Positions 1 to 6,645 of a DNA stretch of 44,613 nucleotides are shown here, piece by piece (position 1 is the first letter of the stretch; each line of letters opens with the position of its first letter). Source of the stretch: a virus; IMG/VR virus record IMGVR_UViG_3300046491_000283, positions 1-44,613 of that record; one strand, given 5' to 3'. A program made the translations under genes and the position numbers. Under the pieces are notes generated by a model, which was given only the letters and a program-made list of their open reading frames with translations, had not been told where the DNA came from and ran no database searches.

Positions 1-233
1 AATGCCTTGAGCTGTTCCAGCAGCTGGGCATAGTCGCGGCGAATCAGCGTGTTCACGTATTCGTTGAACGTGTACGGCGAGTCACCGCCGCGCACCAGGG
101 CACAGAAGTCGGCCAGCTCGCTTTCGCGGATCGATTGCTTAATCTCGCGGCGCTCAATGCCCAAGGCGGCATCGCGCTTGCGCTGTTCCTCTTTGCGGAT
201 CGCCTCGGGCGAGCGCGGATCAATGTCGGTCAT
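1..233 (-). CDS. Hypothetical protein, N-terminal part, cut by window start
   Basis: This is the first 77 codons of a leftward gene starting at ATG 233, overlapping the stop of the upstream gene by ATGA. The product begins MTDIDPRSPEAIRKEEQRKR and is charged and helical. The reading frame runs off base 1 without a stop. The other end of the window (44528-44613) carries a matching C-terminal piece with a Cys-Gly-Gly-Arg-Phe stretch, so this is probably one gene split by linearisation. I do not recognise a function; it resembles small conserved proteins of Pseudomonas phages. Confidence 0.6.
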   Translation of the reverse strand, partial: MTDIDPRSPEAIRKEEQRKRDAALGIERREIKQSIRESELADFCALVRGGDSPYTFNEYVNTLIRRDYAQLLEQLKA

Positions 234-478
234 GCTCGCCCCTGGCGAACGGCATCGCCCAGGCACTGCGCCGCCGGCACGCCCTGGCGACGGCGAATCT
301 GCCCCGCGCGGCGCTGTTCGATGAACTCGGGGGTAAAGCCCAGCAGGCTCACCACCGTACACAACAGCGCCTCCCGGTATTCGGACACGCCCTTGCAGCT
401 CGACGCGAACCCGTCATCCGCGACCAGGCTGGCCAGCTTCAACAGGCGCTCCAGATCAGTCATCGGTGCGGCGTCCAT
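230..478 (-). CDS. Small hypothetical phage protein (82 aa)
   Basis: The start at 478 overlaps the upstream stop as TGATG, which suggests translational coupling, and the stop overlaps the next start as ATGA. An internal ATG at 463 (MTDLERLLKL) is an alternative start. The product is mostly helical, with no membrane segment and no motif I recognise. It belongs to the tightly packed leftward cluster that follows the recombinase. Confidence 0.5.
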   Translation of the reverse strand: MDAAPMTDLERLLKLASLVADDGFASSCKGVSEYREALLCTVVSLLGFTPEFIEQRRAGQIRRRQGVPAAQCLGDAVRQGRA

Positions 479-735
479 CAGTTGATTCTCACGGTCGAAC
501 CACGGAACAGCTCGCTACACACCCGCCCCGTCACCGGCACGCCATTGACCCCGACCGCGCGAAACGCTGTCGACTTGTAGGAATCATCCGGGCAGCTGGA
601 AAACAGATCGAAACCGCCCGCGTCGATACGGGTAAAACCTTGGGCCGCCAGGACGCGCTCGGCGCCCTTGGGGTCGCTGCAGCCCGCCAGGAAGGCAATG
701 GCCAGGCCGGCCGTAATCACTAGGCCCCGGCTCAT
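478..735 (-). CDS. Small predicted lipoprotein
   Basis: An 85-residue protein with a short basic start, a hydrophobic stretch and a lipobox LAGC with Cys19, so it is probably exported and lipid-anchored. The mature part contains a second Cys pair (SSCPDD and RVCSELF) that could form a disulfide. This overall pattern, with 'A.GFT.I...G' after the lipobox and 'G.PV.G.VCS..F.G' near the end, is familiar from small phage and prophage lipoproteins, but no function is established that I know of. Its ATG at 735 overlaps the upstream stop. Confidence 0.6.
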   Translation of the reverse strand: MSRGLVITAGLAIAFLAGCSDPKGAERVLAAQGFTRIDAGGFDLFSSCPDDSYKSTAFRAVGVNGVPVTGRVCSELFRGSTVRIN

Positions 736-1103
736 TGCGCAGCGTCCTGGGTACGCAACGTGGCGCCGAACCCGGCAAGCGCAGCCCGGAACCCTTCTGA
801 AATCATGCGCGCCAATTCCGTTTGAAGTTTCATCCGGCGATCCCGCTCGGCATTCGCACGCTTGGCCATGCCTTCCACCACGCGGCGGCTGTAGTGCATA
901 TCGCCTGGAAAGCGGCGCAGATGATCAGCGATAAATCGGCGCGGATACGGCCCGGCCTGGCCATCGGGCGGTATCGGCAGCGCGTCGGTCAGAACCGGCA
1001 GTTTCCCGACACTAAACCGGCCCTTGGGATTGCCTAGGGGCGCTATCAGGTAGTACAGGGTTTGCCCGACGCGGATCGACTGGGCCGTTGGTTTGCGCTT
1101 CAT
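732..1103 (-). CDS. Hypothetical phage protein (123 aa)
   Basis: First gene of the small leftward cluster left of the recombinase. The product is basic at both ends (MKRKPTAQSIRVGQ; a KRANAERDRRMKLQ helix) with a central Pro-rich stretch. I recognise no domain. The 180 bp before it (1104-1283) hold AT-rich sequence with an AAAGTATATTTC element related to possible operator sites elsewhere, so a promoter there is plausible. Confidence 0.5.
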   Translation of the reverse strand: MKRKPTAQSIRVGQTLYYLIAPLGNPKGRFSVGKLPVLTDALPIPPDGQAGPYPRRFIADHLRRFPGDMHYSRRVVEGMAKRANAERDRRMKLQTELARMISEGFRAALAGFGATLRTQDAAQ

Positions 1104-1283
1104 GCGTTCCCCTTCACGAAAAGGGCGGCCAACAAACTGTTAACCGCTGATTTACGAAAAGTATATTTCAGCGCAAAGAGTTAAAACAACTTCCTCTCAG
1201 GGTAGGGAAGCGAAAAAGCCTCGCCGGGCCGCGCCGTCCGTGGCGTTGGGCCTGCTCAACTTTTCCAGGCGTCTAGCGAATGT

Positions 1284-2486
1284 CTAACGGCAGAGCGCAG
1301 AAAAACCGCGCTCGTCCAGCCACGCATGCCACCGTTCCAGGCCGTCGCGCTTGCGTTCCTCGGCATGGGTATGGATGTACGCCTTGTTCACGCCCTTGAC
1401 CTTGTGGTTCAGCAGCAGGTCGATGATCAGGCTGTCGACGCCCAGGTCCAGCAGGGTCGAGGCACCGACTTTGCGCAGGTCGTGACTGGTCCACTCGCCG
1501 GCCCCCAGGCGCGCAAACAGTTCGGATGCCTGGCGTTCGGTAATCGGTCGTTTGGTGCGCTTGCCCGGGAACAGATAGGCCCCTTCATAACCCCTGGCCC
1601 GCTGCCACTGGCGATAGCGGTCGAGAAAGGCCCGCATCTGCGCGGTTAAGGGCAGGTTGTGCGATACGCGGGTTTTCGCCGTGGCCTGGGGGATATGCCA
1701 GGTCTGTGCGTCGAAGTGGCTCCACTTGGCCTGGCGGGTTTCGCCCAGGCGCGTGACGTTGCCCAGCATCAGCACCGCAAGCGCCGTCTGTGATGGGTCA
1801 CGCTCCCAGTTAGTGACCAGGTGGGTGATCAGCTCAGGCACCAGGGACGCACGCAGGCGCGAATCCTTGGCACTGATCGAGGTCGAAATGAAGTCGGTGA
1901 ACATCATCCCGGCCAGCGGATCCAGGTCGGCCACTCCCGCACTTTTGGCCCGTCGCGTGATCATCTTGAGCGCTTGCCAAACCAGGCGCACATGGGCCAG
2001 CGAGTAGCGCGATTGCAGCGGCCAGAGCAATTGACTGTCGAGGTTGCCCCGGGTCAGTTCGATCAGCTCGAACCCGCCCAGCATGGGCCGTAGGTGACAC
2101 TTGATCGCCGACCGCACGGTGTCTTTGCGCTTTTTCGATAGGTTGCGGTCCAGGCTCATACGGGCTTCAAACCACACCAGGACATCGTTCAGCGTGGTGT
2201 ACATGCCGACGGTAGCGGTCGCGTGCTTGGGGTCGGCATACAGGCGGCCCATGATCGCCGGCAACGCCGCTTTCAGACCCTTGGTGGTCAGGGCAGGGAA
2301 GGTGCCGGCCTTTTTCCAGCGCGGTTTGCCTTCCACACTTTTGACGATGTGCCAGGACCCGCCCAGGCGTTTTTTGTCGTAGCGAAAGCGATAGGGCAAG
2401 CGGCTGTCGTTCAGCTCGCGGATGGTGGGATCGTCGGCATAACGGCGGATCGCCGCATCGGAGATATCCAGGGTCAGGGTGGGCAT
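1284..2486 (-). CDS. int: Tyrosine recombinase (integrase or resolvase)
   Basis: A 400-residue tyrosine recombinase. The N-terminal third (about 1-95) resembles the arm-binding part of phage integrases, residues 97-190 look like the core-binding SAM-like domain, and the catalytic domain carries the set Arg246 (in TRLGET), Lys271, His335 and Arg338 (HDLR), His361 and the nucleophile Tyr370. Phage integrases have this size; protelomerases of linear phage-plasmids are much larger, so linear plasmid ends are not supported. In an element with its own Rep and Par the enzyme could resolve multimers or circularise incoming DNA, as Cre does for P1, rather than integrate. No att site was identified. 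A CTAC octamer array lies 89 bp upstream of its start. Confidence 0.9.
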   Translation of the reverse strand: MPTLTLDISDAAIRRYADDPTIRELNDSRLPYRFRYDKKRLGGSWHIVKSVEGKPRWKKAGTFPALTTKGLKAALPAIMGRLYADPKHATATVGMYTTLNDVLVWFEARMSLDRNLSKKRKDTVRSAIKCHLRPMLGGFELIELTRGNLDSQLLWPLQSRYSLAHVRLVWQALKMITRRAKSAGVADLDPLAGMMFTDFISTSISAKDSRLRASLVPELITHLVTNWERDPSQTALAVLMLGNVTRLGETRQAKWSHFDAQTWHIPQATAKTRVSHNLPLTAQMRAFLDRYRQWQRARGYEGAYLFPGKRTKRPITERQASELFARLGAGEWTSHDLRKVGASTLLDLGVDSLIIDLLLNHKVKGVNKAYIHTHAEERKRDGLERWHAWLDERGFSALCR

Positions 2487-2574
2487 TGCGGGGGTTTCCT
2501 CAGTGGAACGGGGCGCACCGCCGAACGGCAGGCAGCCGAAAGCCGCCCAGCAGAACGCCAGGCAGCGGAATTTT

Positions 2575-2602
2575 CTACAAAGCTACATTTCTATAAAGCT
2601 AC
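2575..2602. repeat. CTAC octamer array 1, upstream of the recombinase
   Basis: Tetramers CTAC, CTAC, CTAT, CTAC at 2575, 2583, 2591 and 2599, separated by 4-base spacers AAAG, ATTT, AAAG. The period is exactly 8 bp. It sits in the gap between the LytTR gene and the recombinase gene, both leftward, so it could act on the recombinase promoter. It belongs to a family of seven such arrays. Confidence 0.8.
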
Positions 2603-2624
2603 AGGCCCCGTTGCAGGGCCTGAC

Positions 2625-2975
2625 TTATCGGCGCGCCAGGTCGGGGCGACGCTCCAGCAGTTTGCGCAGCTGTCGCCGGCCCAGGGGCACCAGCTCGGGC
2701 ACACCGTGCAACTGGACGAACATCGGCTGATTGGTCTTGCTGTACAGCTTGACGATGCGATCCAGGTCGACCAGGTGCGATACATGCACGCGGAAAAACC
2801 GCTCGGGGAACTCGGCCGCCAGAGCGGTCAGGGTATCGGTCAGCACAAGAGAGGCATCCAGGCTGTGCGCCGATACGTACTTGTCGCCCGACTCAAACCG
2901 CACCACGTCGGCCATGGCCATCCGGCGGTGTTTGCGGGGAGGGTGGTTACGCTCGATCAGTTCATGGCGCGGCAT
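2625..2975 (-). CDS. LytTR-domain DNA-binding regulator
   Basis: A 116-residue protein that is almost only a LytTR domain: VVRFESGDKYVSAHS near residue 25, the FFRVHVSHLVDLDRI segment near 60, and the closing VPLGRRQLRKLLE near 95. LytTR domains bind direct repeats in promoters and are usually fused to response-regulator receivers (AlgR, AgrA). Here there is no receiver, so activity is probably set by expression or a partner. The start at 2975 has a GGAG 9 bases upstream and overlaps the end of the Q-like gene, making it the last gene of the 4633-2625 operon. A late or host-gene regulator is plausible but not shown. Confidence 0.8.
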   Translation of the reverse strand: MPRHELIERNHPPRKHRRMAMADVVRFESGDKYVSAHSLDASLVLTDTLTALAAEFPERFFRVHVSHLVDLDRIVKLYSKTNQPMFVQLHGVPELVPLGRRQLRKLLERRPDLARR

Positions 2976-3417
2976 GGGTGGACGGCTCCCGAGGTGCTAG
3001 CGCAAGGGTCAGCGCTTCGTTAACGAGTTTCTTGGCTTCCGCCAGGCGGCGGCGATAGGTGCGATAGGAGATGCCCAGGGCGCTGGCCAAACGGGCTTGG
3101 CTGGGCGTGCGCGGGTCGTAGTCTTTAATCTTTCGCCGTTCGGCCACGTTCCAGGAACCTGCGCCGAACTCCAGGCGCAGCACGTCGGCGCGCAGCTGGC
3201 CCAGCTCGTCACTGGCGAACATACGCAAAACGGCGGCCTCGATCACCGTTTCGATGATATCGGCCGGCTCGCTGGAGCCACCGCCAAAGACGATATGGCC
3301 CTTTCCTTCCATCCAGCGGGCCAGCAGCGACGGCGGGGCCTTGTCCTGGCCGCCGGCCACGACCCAGCGCGCCCAGGCATCCAGGCGCCGCTCCAGGCGC
3401 CCAGGGCGGGCGCTCAT
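2962..3417 (-). CDS. Q-like late antitermination protein
   Basis: A 151-residue protein with the layout of phage Q-type antiterminators: an N-terminal helix with LDAWARWV, a middle helical part (AAVLRMFASDELGQLRADVLRL), and a C-terminal helix-turn-helix (SQARLASALGISYRTYRRRL, about 107-126). Q proteins bind near the late promoter and let RNA polymerase read through a downstream terminator. A matching promoter and terminator pair exists upstream of the holin gene (44247-44461). It overlaps its neighbours on both sides in the early leftward operon. A RinA or ArpU-like late activator is the alternative; the family call rests on pattern, not on an alignment. Confidence 0.6.
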   Translation of the reverse strand: MSARPGRLERRLDAWARWVVAGGQDKAPPSLLARWMEGKGHIVFGGGSSEPADIIETVIEAAVLRMFASDELGQLRADVLRLEFGAGSWNVAERRKIKDYDPRTPSQARLASALGISYRTYRRRLAEAKKLVNEALTLALAPREPSTHAAP

Positions 3418-3617
3418 CGCTCACCCCCGGCCGCGCGTGACAACTTGTAACCCTTGTTCGGGACCTTGCGGCACGCCGGATATTTCAGCGAAGCGGTGCA
3501 GACGTACTGGCCTAACACGCGCTCGGCCCGTGCGCAGCCGCCACAGCCCAGCGTGTGCAGCTCGTCATCCTCGGCAATCCGCGCCGGGTCGCGGTAGGCA
3601 TGACCAGGCAGGGCCAT
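3414..3617 (-). CDS. Small Cys-rich (zinc-binding-like) phage protein
   Basis: A 67-residue protein with Cys spaced as HTLGCGGCARAE, then VCTAS and PACRKV. Four Cys in this order could bind one zinc. It starts with ATG 3617, which shares a base with the upstream stop, and ends inside the Q-like gene start. Similar small Cys-rich proteins often sit just before the late regulator in Pseudomonas prophages, but the role is unknown. Confidence 0.6.
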   Translation of the reverse strand: MALPGHAYRDPARIAEDDELHTLGCGGCARAERVLGQYVCTASLKYPACRKVPNKGYKLSRAAGGER

Positions 3618-4021
3618 TAGCGCGCCCGCCCTTTGGCCAGCAGCACCTCGGAATAGGCTTCCACGGGATCCAGGTAATGCCCATAACCGCCCGGCGTGAC
3701 GGTCACGGCCAGGTCTTCAAGGGTGATCGGGATCACCTCGGACGGCGCGCCCTGGACGTACAGCAAGCGACCGCCCCGGGCGCGAATGGCATCGGCCTCT
3801 TCACAGCTCATGACGTGGGTGATCAGCAAACCCCGGTCTTTGACCTGGGCACCCACACCGCGCAGCACGATGGCCAGTTTTTCCAGACGGGCCTCGCCAT
3901 CCAGGGTCGAACTGGGCGCCAGGCGGTAGGTGCCCAGTTCGATGCCGGCCGCCTCGACCATGACGCGGGTTATTTCTTCGCGGGACTCAGGCGAGCCACC
4001 AAACAGACCGATAAGGATCAT
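3617..4021 (-). CDS. Degenerate dNMP-kinase-like protein
   Basis: A 134-residue protein that begins ILIGLFGGSPESREEI, where phage deoxynucleoside monophosphate kinases have a GLSGK.GSGKDT P-loop. The loop here lacks the Lys and the second Gly. The later segment GLLITHVMSCEEADAIRARGG resembles the kinase segment VI.DVRF.NEA..IR..GG. My reading is a shortened kinase fold without ATP-binding residues, so a regulatory or scaffold role is more likely than catalysis. This is inference from motif resemblance. It is the second gene of the early leftward operon. Confidence 0.45.
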   Translation of the reverse strand: MILIGLFGGSPESREEITRVMVEAAGIELGTYRLAPSSTLDGEARLEKLAIVLRGVGAQVKDRGLLITHVMSCEEADAIRARGGRLLYVQGAPSEVIPITLEDLAVTVTPGGYGHYLDPVEAYSEVLLAKGRAR

Positions 4022-4063
4022 TGCAATACCTTCTAGAGAATGCCCAGGGCGGGCAAAACAGCG

Positions 4064-4633
4064 CTAGGGCGCGCGGTTATAAGCGTGAGCGACCCGCGTG
4101 GCGCGGACCTCTTTCCATTTTGCGTGCAGACCGTTGGGGGTCAGGTCAGGCACCAGCGCCGCCAGTTCGGCGGCCTGGCTCATTTCGCCGAGGGTGACGT
4201 TAGAGGCGCACCAGCGGCGGAACAATTCTTGTGAGGCGGGATCGCTGGTCAGCCAGCCCGGGGCGGCCAACTCGACAGCCATCCAGTCGGCCCATTGTGC
4301 GGCCGTAGTCAGTACCACCGTGGCCGGGTCGGGTTTGACCAGGAGAAATTGCAGCGACTGGGCCATGCTCAGCATCAGCGGGGCCAGTTCGCCAGGCAAT
4401 TGGCTGGACCGAAAGGCGCCGACCTGGTCGAGCACGCCCAGCAACTCGTCGAACTCGACGGCGCTGCATTGCAGGGTGGCCAGCCAGTCGCGCCGGCTCA
4501 TCGACACCTGGCCGGCGTCGGTGCATTCCTCAAGGATCAGCACCAGGCGCGCGAAGCCGACCAGGCCCAGGCGCTGGGTGATGGTGCGCACCGTGGGATG
4601 GGTCGAAAACTGGTCGTAAAAAAAGGCCGTCAT
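4064..4633 (-). CDS. Winged-helix-like early protein, possible replication organiser
   Basis: First gene of the early leftward operon, 189 residues. Residues 1-75 (FFYDQFSTHPTVRTITQRLGLVGFARLVLILEE, then a region ending FDELLGVLDQVGAF) have the look of the winged-helix module found at the start of several phage replication-organiser proteins. The C-terminal part has a Trp-rich helix and no ATPase motif. A strong promoter lies directly upstream (4683-4711), so this is probably the first product made on induction. Function is inferred from position and fold impression only. Confidence 0.5.
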   Translation of the reverse strand: MTAFFYDQFSTHPTVRTITQRLGLVGFARLVLILEECTDAGQVSMSRRDWLATLQCSAVEFDELLGVLDQVGAFRSSQLPGELAPLMLSMAQSLQFLLVKPDPATVVLTTAAQWADWMAVELAAPGWLTSDPASQELFRRWCASNVTLGEMSQAAELAALVPDLTPNGLHAKWKEVRATRVAHAYNRAP

Positions 4634-4645
4634 GCTGATTCGTTT

Positions 4646-4674
4646 AATTAACTATATGAATTTGAATTAACTAT
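4646..4674. repeat. Direct repeat AATTAACTAT, candidate repressor operators
   Basis: AATTAACTAT occurs at 4646-4655 and again at 4665-4674, 19 bp apart, around the expected start of the early leftward transcript. Related TTAACT-containing sites occur at 5559-5570. Repressor binding is inferred from position. Confidence 0.45.
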
Positions 4675-4682
4675 TAGTAAAT

Positions 4683-4711
4683 TTTATAACGGCAGTACGC
4701 CATCTTTTCAA
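4683..4711 (-). promoter_or_regulatory. Early leftward promoter (sigma-70)
   Basis: On the minus strand TTGAAA (4711-4706) is followed by exactly 17 bases and TATAAA (4688-4683). This is close to consensus and points into the 4633-2625 operon. The transcript would start near 4676, among the AATTAACTAT repeats. Confidence 0.75.
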
Positions 4712-4788
4712 CTTTTTTTTGTATAAATTTACGAAATGGGTCGCAAAAGCTTGAAAACTTAACTCAGAGTGTATTAATTACGCATATA

Positions 4789-4817
4789 TTGACAATGGCA
4801 TTGACATTGCAATTTTT
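4789..4817 (+). promoter_or_regulatory. Candidate promoter for the repressor gene
   Basis: TTGACA at 4789-4794 with an AT-rich hexamer (ATTTTT) about 17 bases on. A second TTGACA follows at 4801. Position and direction fit transcription of the repressor gene that starts at 4859. The exact -10 is uncertain. Confidence 0.45.
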
Positions 4818-4858
4818 ACCAAAGAATGGATCCACCCCACTCAGGACTCTAAAACCCT

Positions 4859-5515
4859 ATGGACATCCGTAAAGAGACAGCCCGACGCCTTCGCGCGCGG
4901 CGCCTTGAACTGGACCTAACCGTCGGCCAGGTCAGCGCCCGCATGCCCTCGCGCCCAAGCGACCCACGGTATAACCACTGGGAGAAGGGCGAGCGACTGC
5001 CCAAAATGGAGCAAATCCTGGAGCTGGCCGAAGCCTTGAACGTTTCGCCCGCCTACATCTGCGGCTTTACCCCGGACATGCACGACCAGATTCAGAACGC
5101 TTGCCAGTTCTCGACCTTCAAAAAGGCCGCCATATCGCTGCCCACGGGCGAGGTGGTACAGCTGCCGTCCGATCACTCGGTGCAGTTCAACATGGAGTCC
5201 CTGCGCGCGCGCGGCCTCAATCCGGAACGCTTGATTTTGCTGGTGGCCGATGGCAACAGCATGGCCCCCGTGTTGAATGAGGGCGATTTCGCCTTGGTCG
5301 ACCGCGATCAAAGGGTGCCCGAGCGAAAACGCGATATTTTTGCCATGCTGGTGCGAAATAAAGTGTGGTTCCGCTGGATTTGCCCGGAACTTGACGGTAG
5401 CTTTACGGTCACCGCCGAGGACGGCGAGCAACAAAGGGAAACACGGATAGAAGCGGACGCGCTCGATAAGCTGTGCATCATTGGTCGGGTGACGAATATT
5501 TCAAGTTACCGCTAG
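4859..5515 (+). CDS. XRE/S24-type phage repressor, catalytic Lys replaced
   Basis: A 218-residue CI/C2-like repressor. Residues 5-70 form an XRE helix-turn-helix (LTVGQVSARMPSRP, then WEKGERLPKMEQILELAEALNV). Residues 125-215 are an S24 peptidase-like dimerisation domain with the Ser134 motif GNSMAPVLNEGD. At the place of the catalytic Lys (VKRL in LexA) the sequence reads VWFRWI, giving Arg172, and no clear Ala-Gly cleavage site is seen before Ser134. Self-cleavage may be lost, so induction may need an antirepressor. It faces the early leftward promoter and is followed by a terminator at 5528-5550. It should maintain the plasmid-like lysogenic state. Confidence 0.85.
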   Translation: MDIRKETARRLRARRLELDLTVGQVSARMPSRPSDPRYNHWEKGERLPKMEQILELAEALNVSPAYICGFTPDMHDQIQNACQFSTFKKAAISLPTGEVVQLPSDHSVQFNMESLRARGLNPERLILLVADGNSMAPVLNEGDFALVDRDQRVPERKRDIFAMLVRNKVWFRWICPELDGSFTVTAEDGEQQRETRIEADALDKLCIIGRVTNISSYR

Positions 5516-5527
5516 AGTTTCAGCGCG

Positions 5528-5550
5528 GCCCCAGGATCAGGGGCTTTTTT
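5528..5550 (+). terminator. Intrinsic terminator after the repressor gene
   Basis: GCCCC (5528-5532), a 7-base loop, GGGGC (5540-5544), then six T. It lies 13 bases after the repressor stop and should separate the repressor transcript from the next rightward gene. Confidence 0.8.
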
Positions 5551-5558
5551 ACGGTCTT

Positions 5559-5589
5559 GAAGTTAACTTTTAGTTTGAAAGTACACTTT
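5559..5589. promoter_or_regulatory. Two candidate operators AAAGTNNACTTT
   Basis: GAAGTTAACTTT (5559-5570) and AAAGTACACTTT (5578-5589) lie 19 bp apart between the repressor terminator and the gene at 5611. A third copy, AAAGTTTACTTT, is at 18743-18754 upstream of the rep leader. The symmetry and placement suggest operators, probably for the repressor; this is inference. Confidence 0.45.
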
Positions 5590-5610
5590 TTTTAGAAGGG
5601 ATCTTTACTA

Positions 5611-5967
5611 ATGCGCCAAAATGAAGTTGTCACTGCCGACACGCGCGCAATCACTGTTTTCGACGACACCCAACGCCAGGCCCTGGTCGATTGCCTGGCC
5701 CAGCAAACGACGATCATCGGCGTCCTGGGCAAGACGCTGTTACAAGCGCTCGACCAGGGCCAGGCCAGCTATGACGAATTGATCGAGTTCAAATGGCTCC
5801 ACGCGCAAATGGTGCTCGGCCAGGAAGCCGCCCTAGTCCTGATCGAGCGCACCCGCCCCGTCAATCCGCCGGCCTTGCTCGATGGCCCCCAGGCGCAAAC
5901 GTTGGCGACCCTTACCCTCGACAGCCCGAACCTACTCACCCAGCCCCACCCCCTGGCCCAGGATTAA
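5611..5967 (+). CDS. Hypothetical protein (118 aa) in the lysogeny module
   Basis: A helical, mildly acidic protein with a central hydrophobic helix (TIIGVLGKTLLQAL) too short and polar for a clear membrane segment. GAAGGG lies about 12 bases before the ATG. It is the first rightward gene after the repressor terminator and is controlled by the operator-like sites at 5559-5589. It is followed after 9 bases by the membrane LuxR-type gene, so the two may work together. No family recognised. Confidence 0.55.
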   Translation: MRQNEVVTADTRAITVFDDTQRQALVDCLAQQTTIIGVLGKTLLQALDQGQASYDELIEFKWLHAQMVLGQEAALVLIERTRPVNPPALLDGPQAQTLATLTLDSPNLLTQPHPLAQD

Positions 5968-5976
5968 GGATTTTCC

Positions 5977-6423
5977 ATGGCAGCCTCAACCGTTACCGGT
6001 GAAGACGTGATCGCCGTTCCAGGACAGCAACTAAATGAGCGCGAATTGCGCTACCTGGTCGGCCTGGCCGATGGCGAAACAAACCCGCAAATTGCCCACG
6101 CGCTCAAGCTCAGGCCCGACGAACTGCCCTTTGTCGAAATGCCCATCCGCTACAAGCTGGGCGCAAAGACGCGCACACAAATGATCGCCCGCGCGTTCAT
6201 CCTTGGCGTGCTCCAGGCGCGCGCCCTGATCGTGTTTGCCCTGGTGGCCGCTGTGATCGGCACCACCAGCGTGCTCTATTTCAAAAAGCAGCAGATCCCC
6301 GCCGGGGAGACTGACAGCAAGGCCATGGAATACGACATCATGGCCGGGGGCAGTGGCGGCCCCGCCGTCAGTGATCCGCGTTACCTGGAACTGATCAACC
6401 GCCGCAACCATCCCCGCTCGTAA
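5977..6423 (+). CDS. Membrane-anchored LuxR/GerE-type DNA-binding protein
   Basis: A 148-residue protein. Residues 18-79 match the GerE helix-turn-helix pattern (LNERELRYLVGLADGETNPQ, IAHALKL, then YKLGAKTRTQMIARAFILGVL). Residues 82-102 (ALIVFALVAAVIGTTSVLYF) form one clear membrane segment, followed by a 46-residue polar tail without a known ligand domain. The order (DNA-binding domain inside, one membrane pass, short outer tail) recalls ToxR/CadC-like regulators, but with a LuxR-type head. A sensor of an envelope signal that acts on prophage genes is possible. No LuxR autoinducer domain is present. Confidence 0.75.
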   Translation: MAASTVTGEDVIAVPGQQLNERELRYLVGLADGETNPQIAHALKLRPDELPFVEMPIRYKLGAKTRTQMIARAFILGVLQARALIVFALVAAVIGTTSVLYFKKQQIPAGETDSKAMEYDIMAGGSGGPAVSDPRYLELINRRNHPRS

Positions 6424-6535
6424 CCCGTCACGCCTGGCCGGGGCGTTTCTCTCGGCCGTTTCCCTCCCGTCTACCCCTCCCGCTTGCGCACCAGGCATGC
6501 GCCCCGTCCGTGCCACCGTTCGGCCGCGCCAATTG

Positions 6536-6563
6536 CTACATTTCTACATTTGTATTTTTCTAT
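6536..6563. repeat. CTAC octamer array 2, upstream of the parA promoter
   Basis: Boxes CTAC, CTAC, GTAT, CTAT at 6536, 6544, 6552 and 6560 with AT-only 4-base spacers and an exact 8 bp period. The array abuts the -35 region of the parA promoter. Confidence 0.8.
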
Positions 6564-6591
6564 TGCGTGACCGGTCACGTCGGACTAGACT
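6563..6591 (+). promoter_or_regulatory. Candidate parA promoter with an operator in its spacer
   Basis: TTGCGT (6563-6568), 17 bases, TAGACT (6586-6591). The palindrome GTGACCGGTCAC lies inside the spacer at 6567-6578, so a bound protein would block RNA polymerase. Octamer arrays flank the promoter on both sides. This is a typical arrangement for an autoregulated partition operon. Confidence 0.55.
6567..6578. promoter_or_regulatory. Palindrome GTGACCGGTCAC, copy 1 (parA promoter)
   Basis: Perfect 12 bp palindrome, extended to 14 bp (CGTGACCGGTCACG, 6566-6579), located between the -35 and -10 of the parA promoter. One of at least eight GTGACNNGTCAC sites in the window. Confidence 0.75.
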
Positions 6592-6602
6592 CCGCTCAAC
6601 CG

Positions 6603-6630
6603 CTACAAAACTACATTTCTATAAATCTAT
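6603..6630. repeat. CTAC octamer array 3, in the parA leader
   Basis: Boxes CTAC, CTAC, CTAT, CTAT at 6603, 6611, 6619 and 6627 with spacers AAAA, ATTT, AAAT. It lies downstream of the -10 and ends 15 bases before the parA ATG. With array 2 it brackets the promoter. It may be the centromere and operator of the par system. Confidence 0.8.
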
Positions 6631-6645
6631 GGCAGGGCTTGCGAC

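Noticed and set aside
1284-2486. Protelomerase and linear plasmid ends
   Set aside because: The protein has 400 residues and a normal tyrosine recombinase motif set; no telomere-like long palindrome was seen.
2223-3023. 266-codon rightward frame over recombinase and LytTR genes
   Set aside because: Crosses two convincing minus-strand genes and a repeat array; composition typical of a shadow frame.
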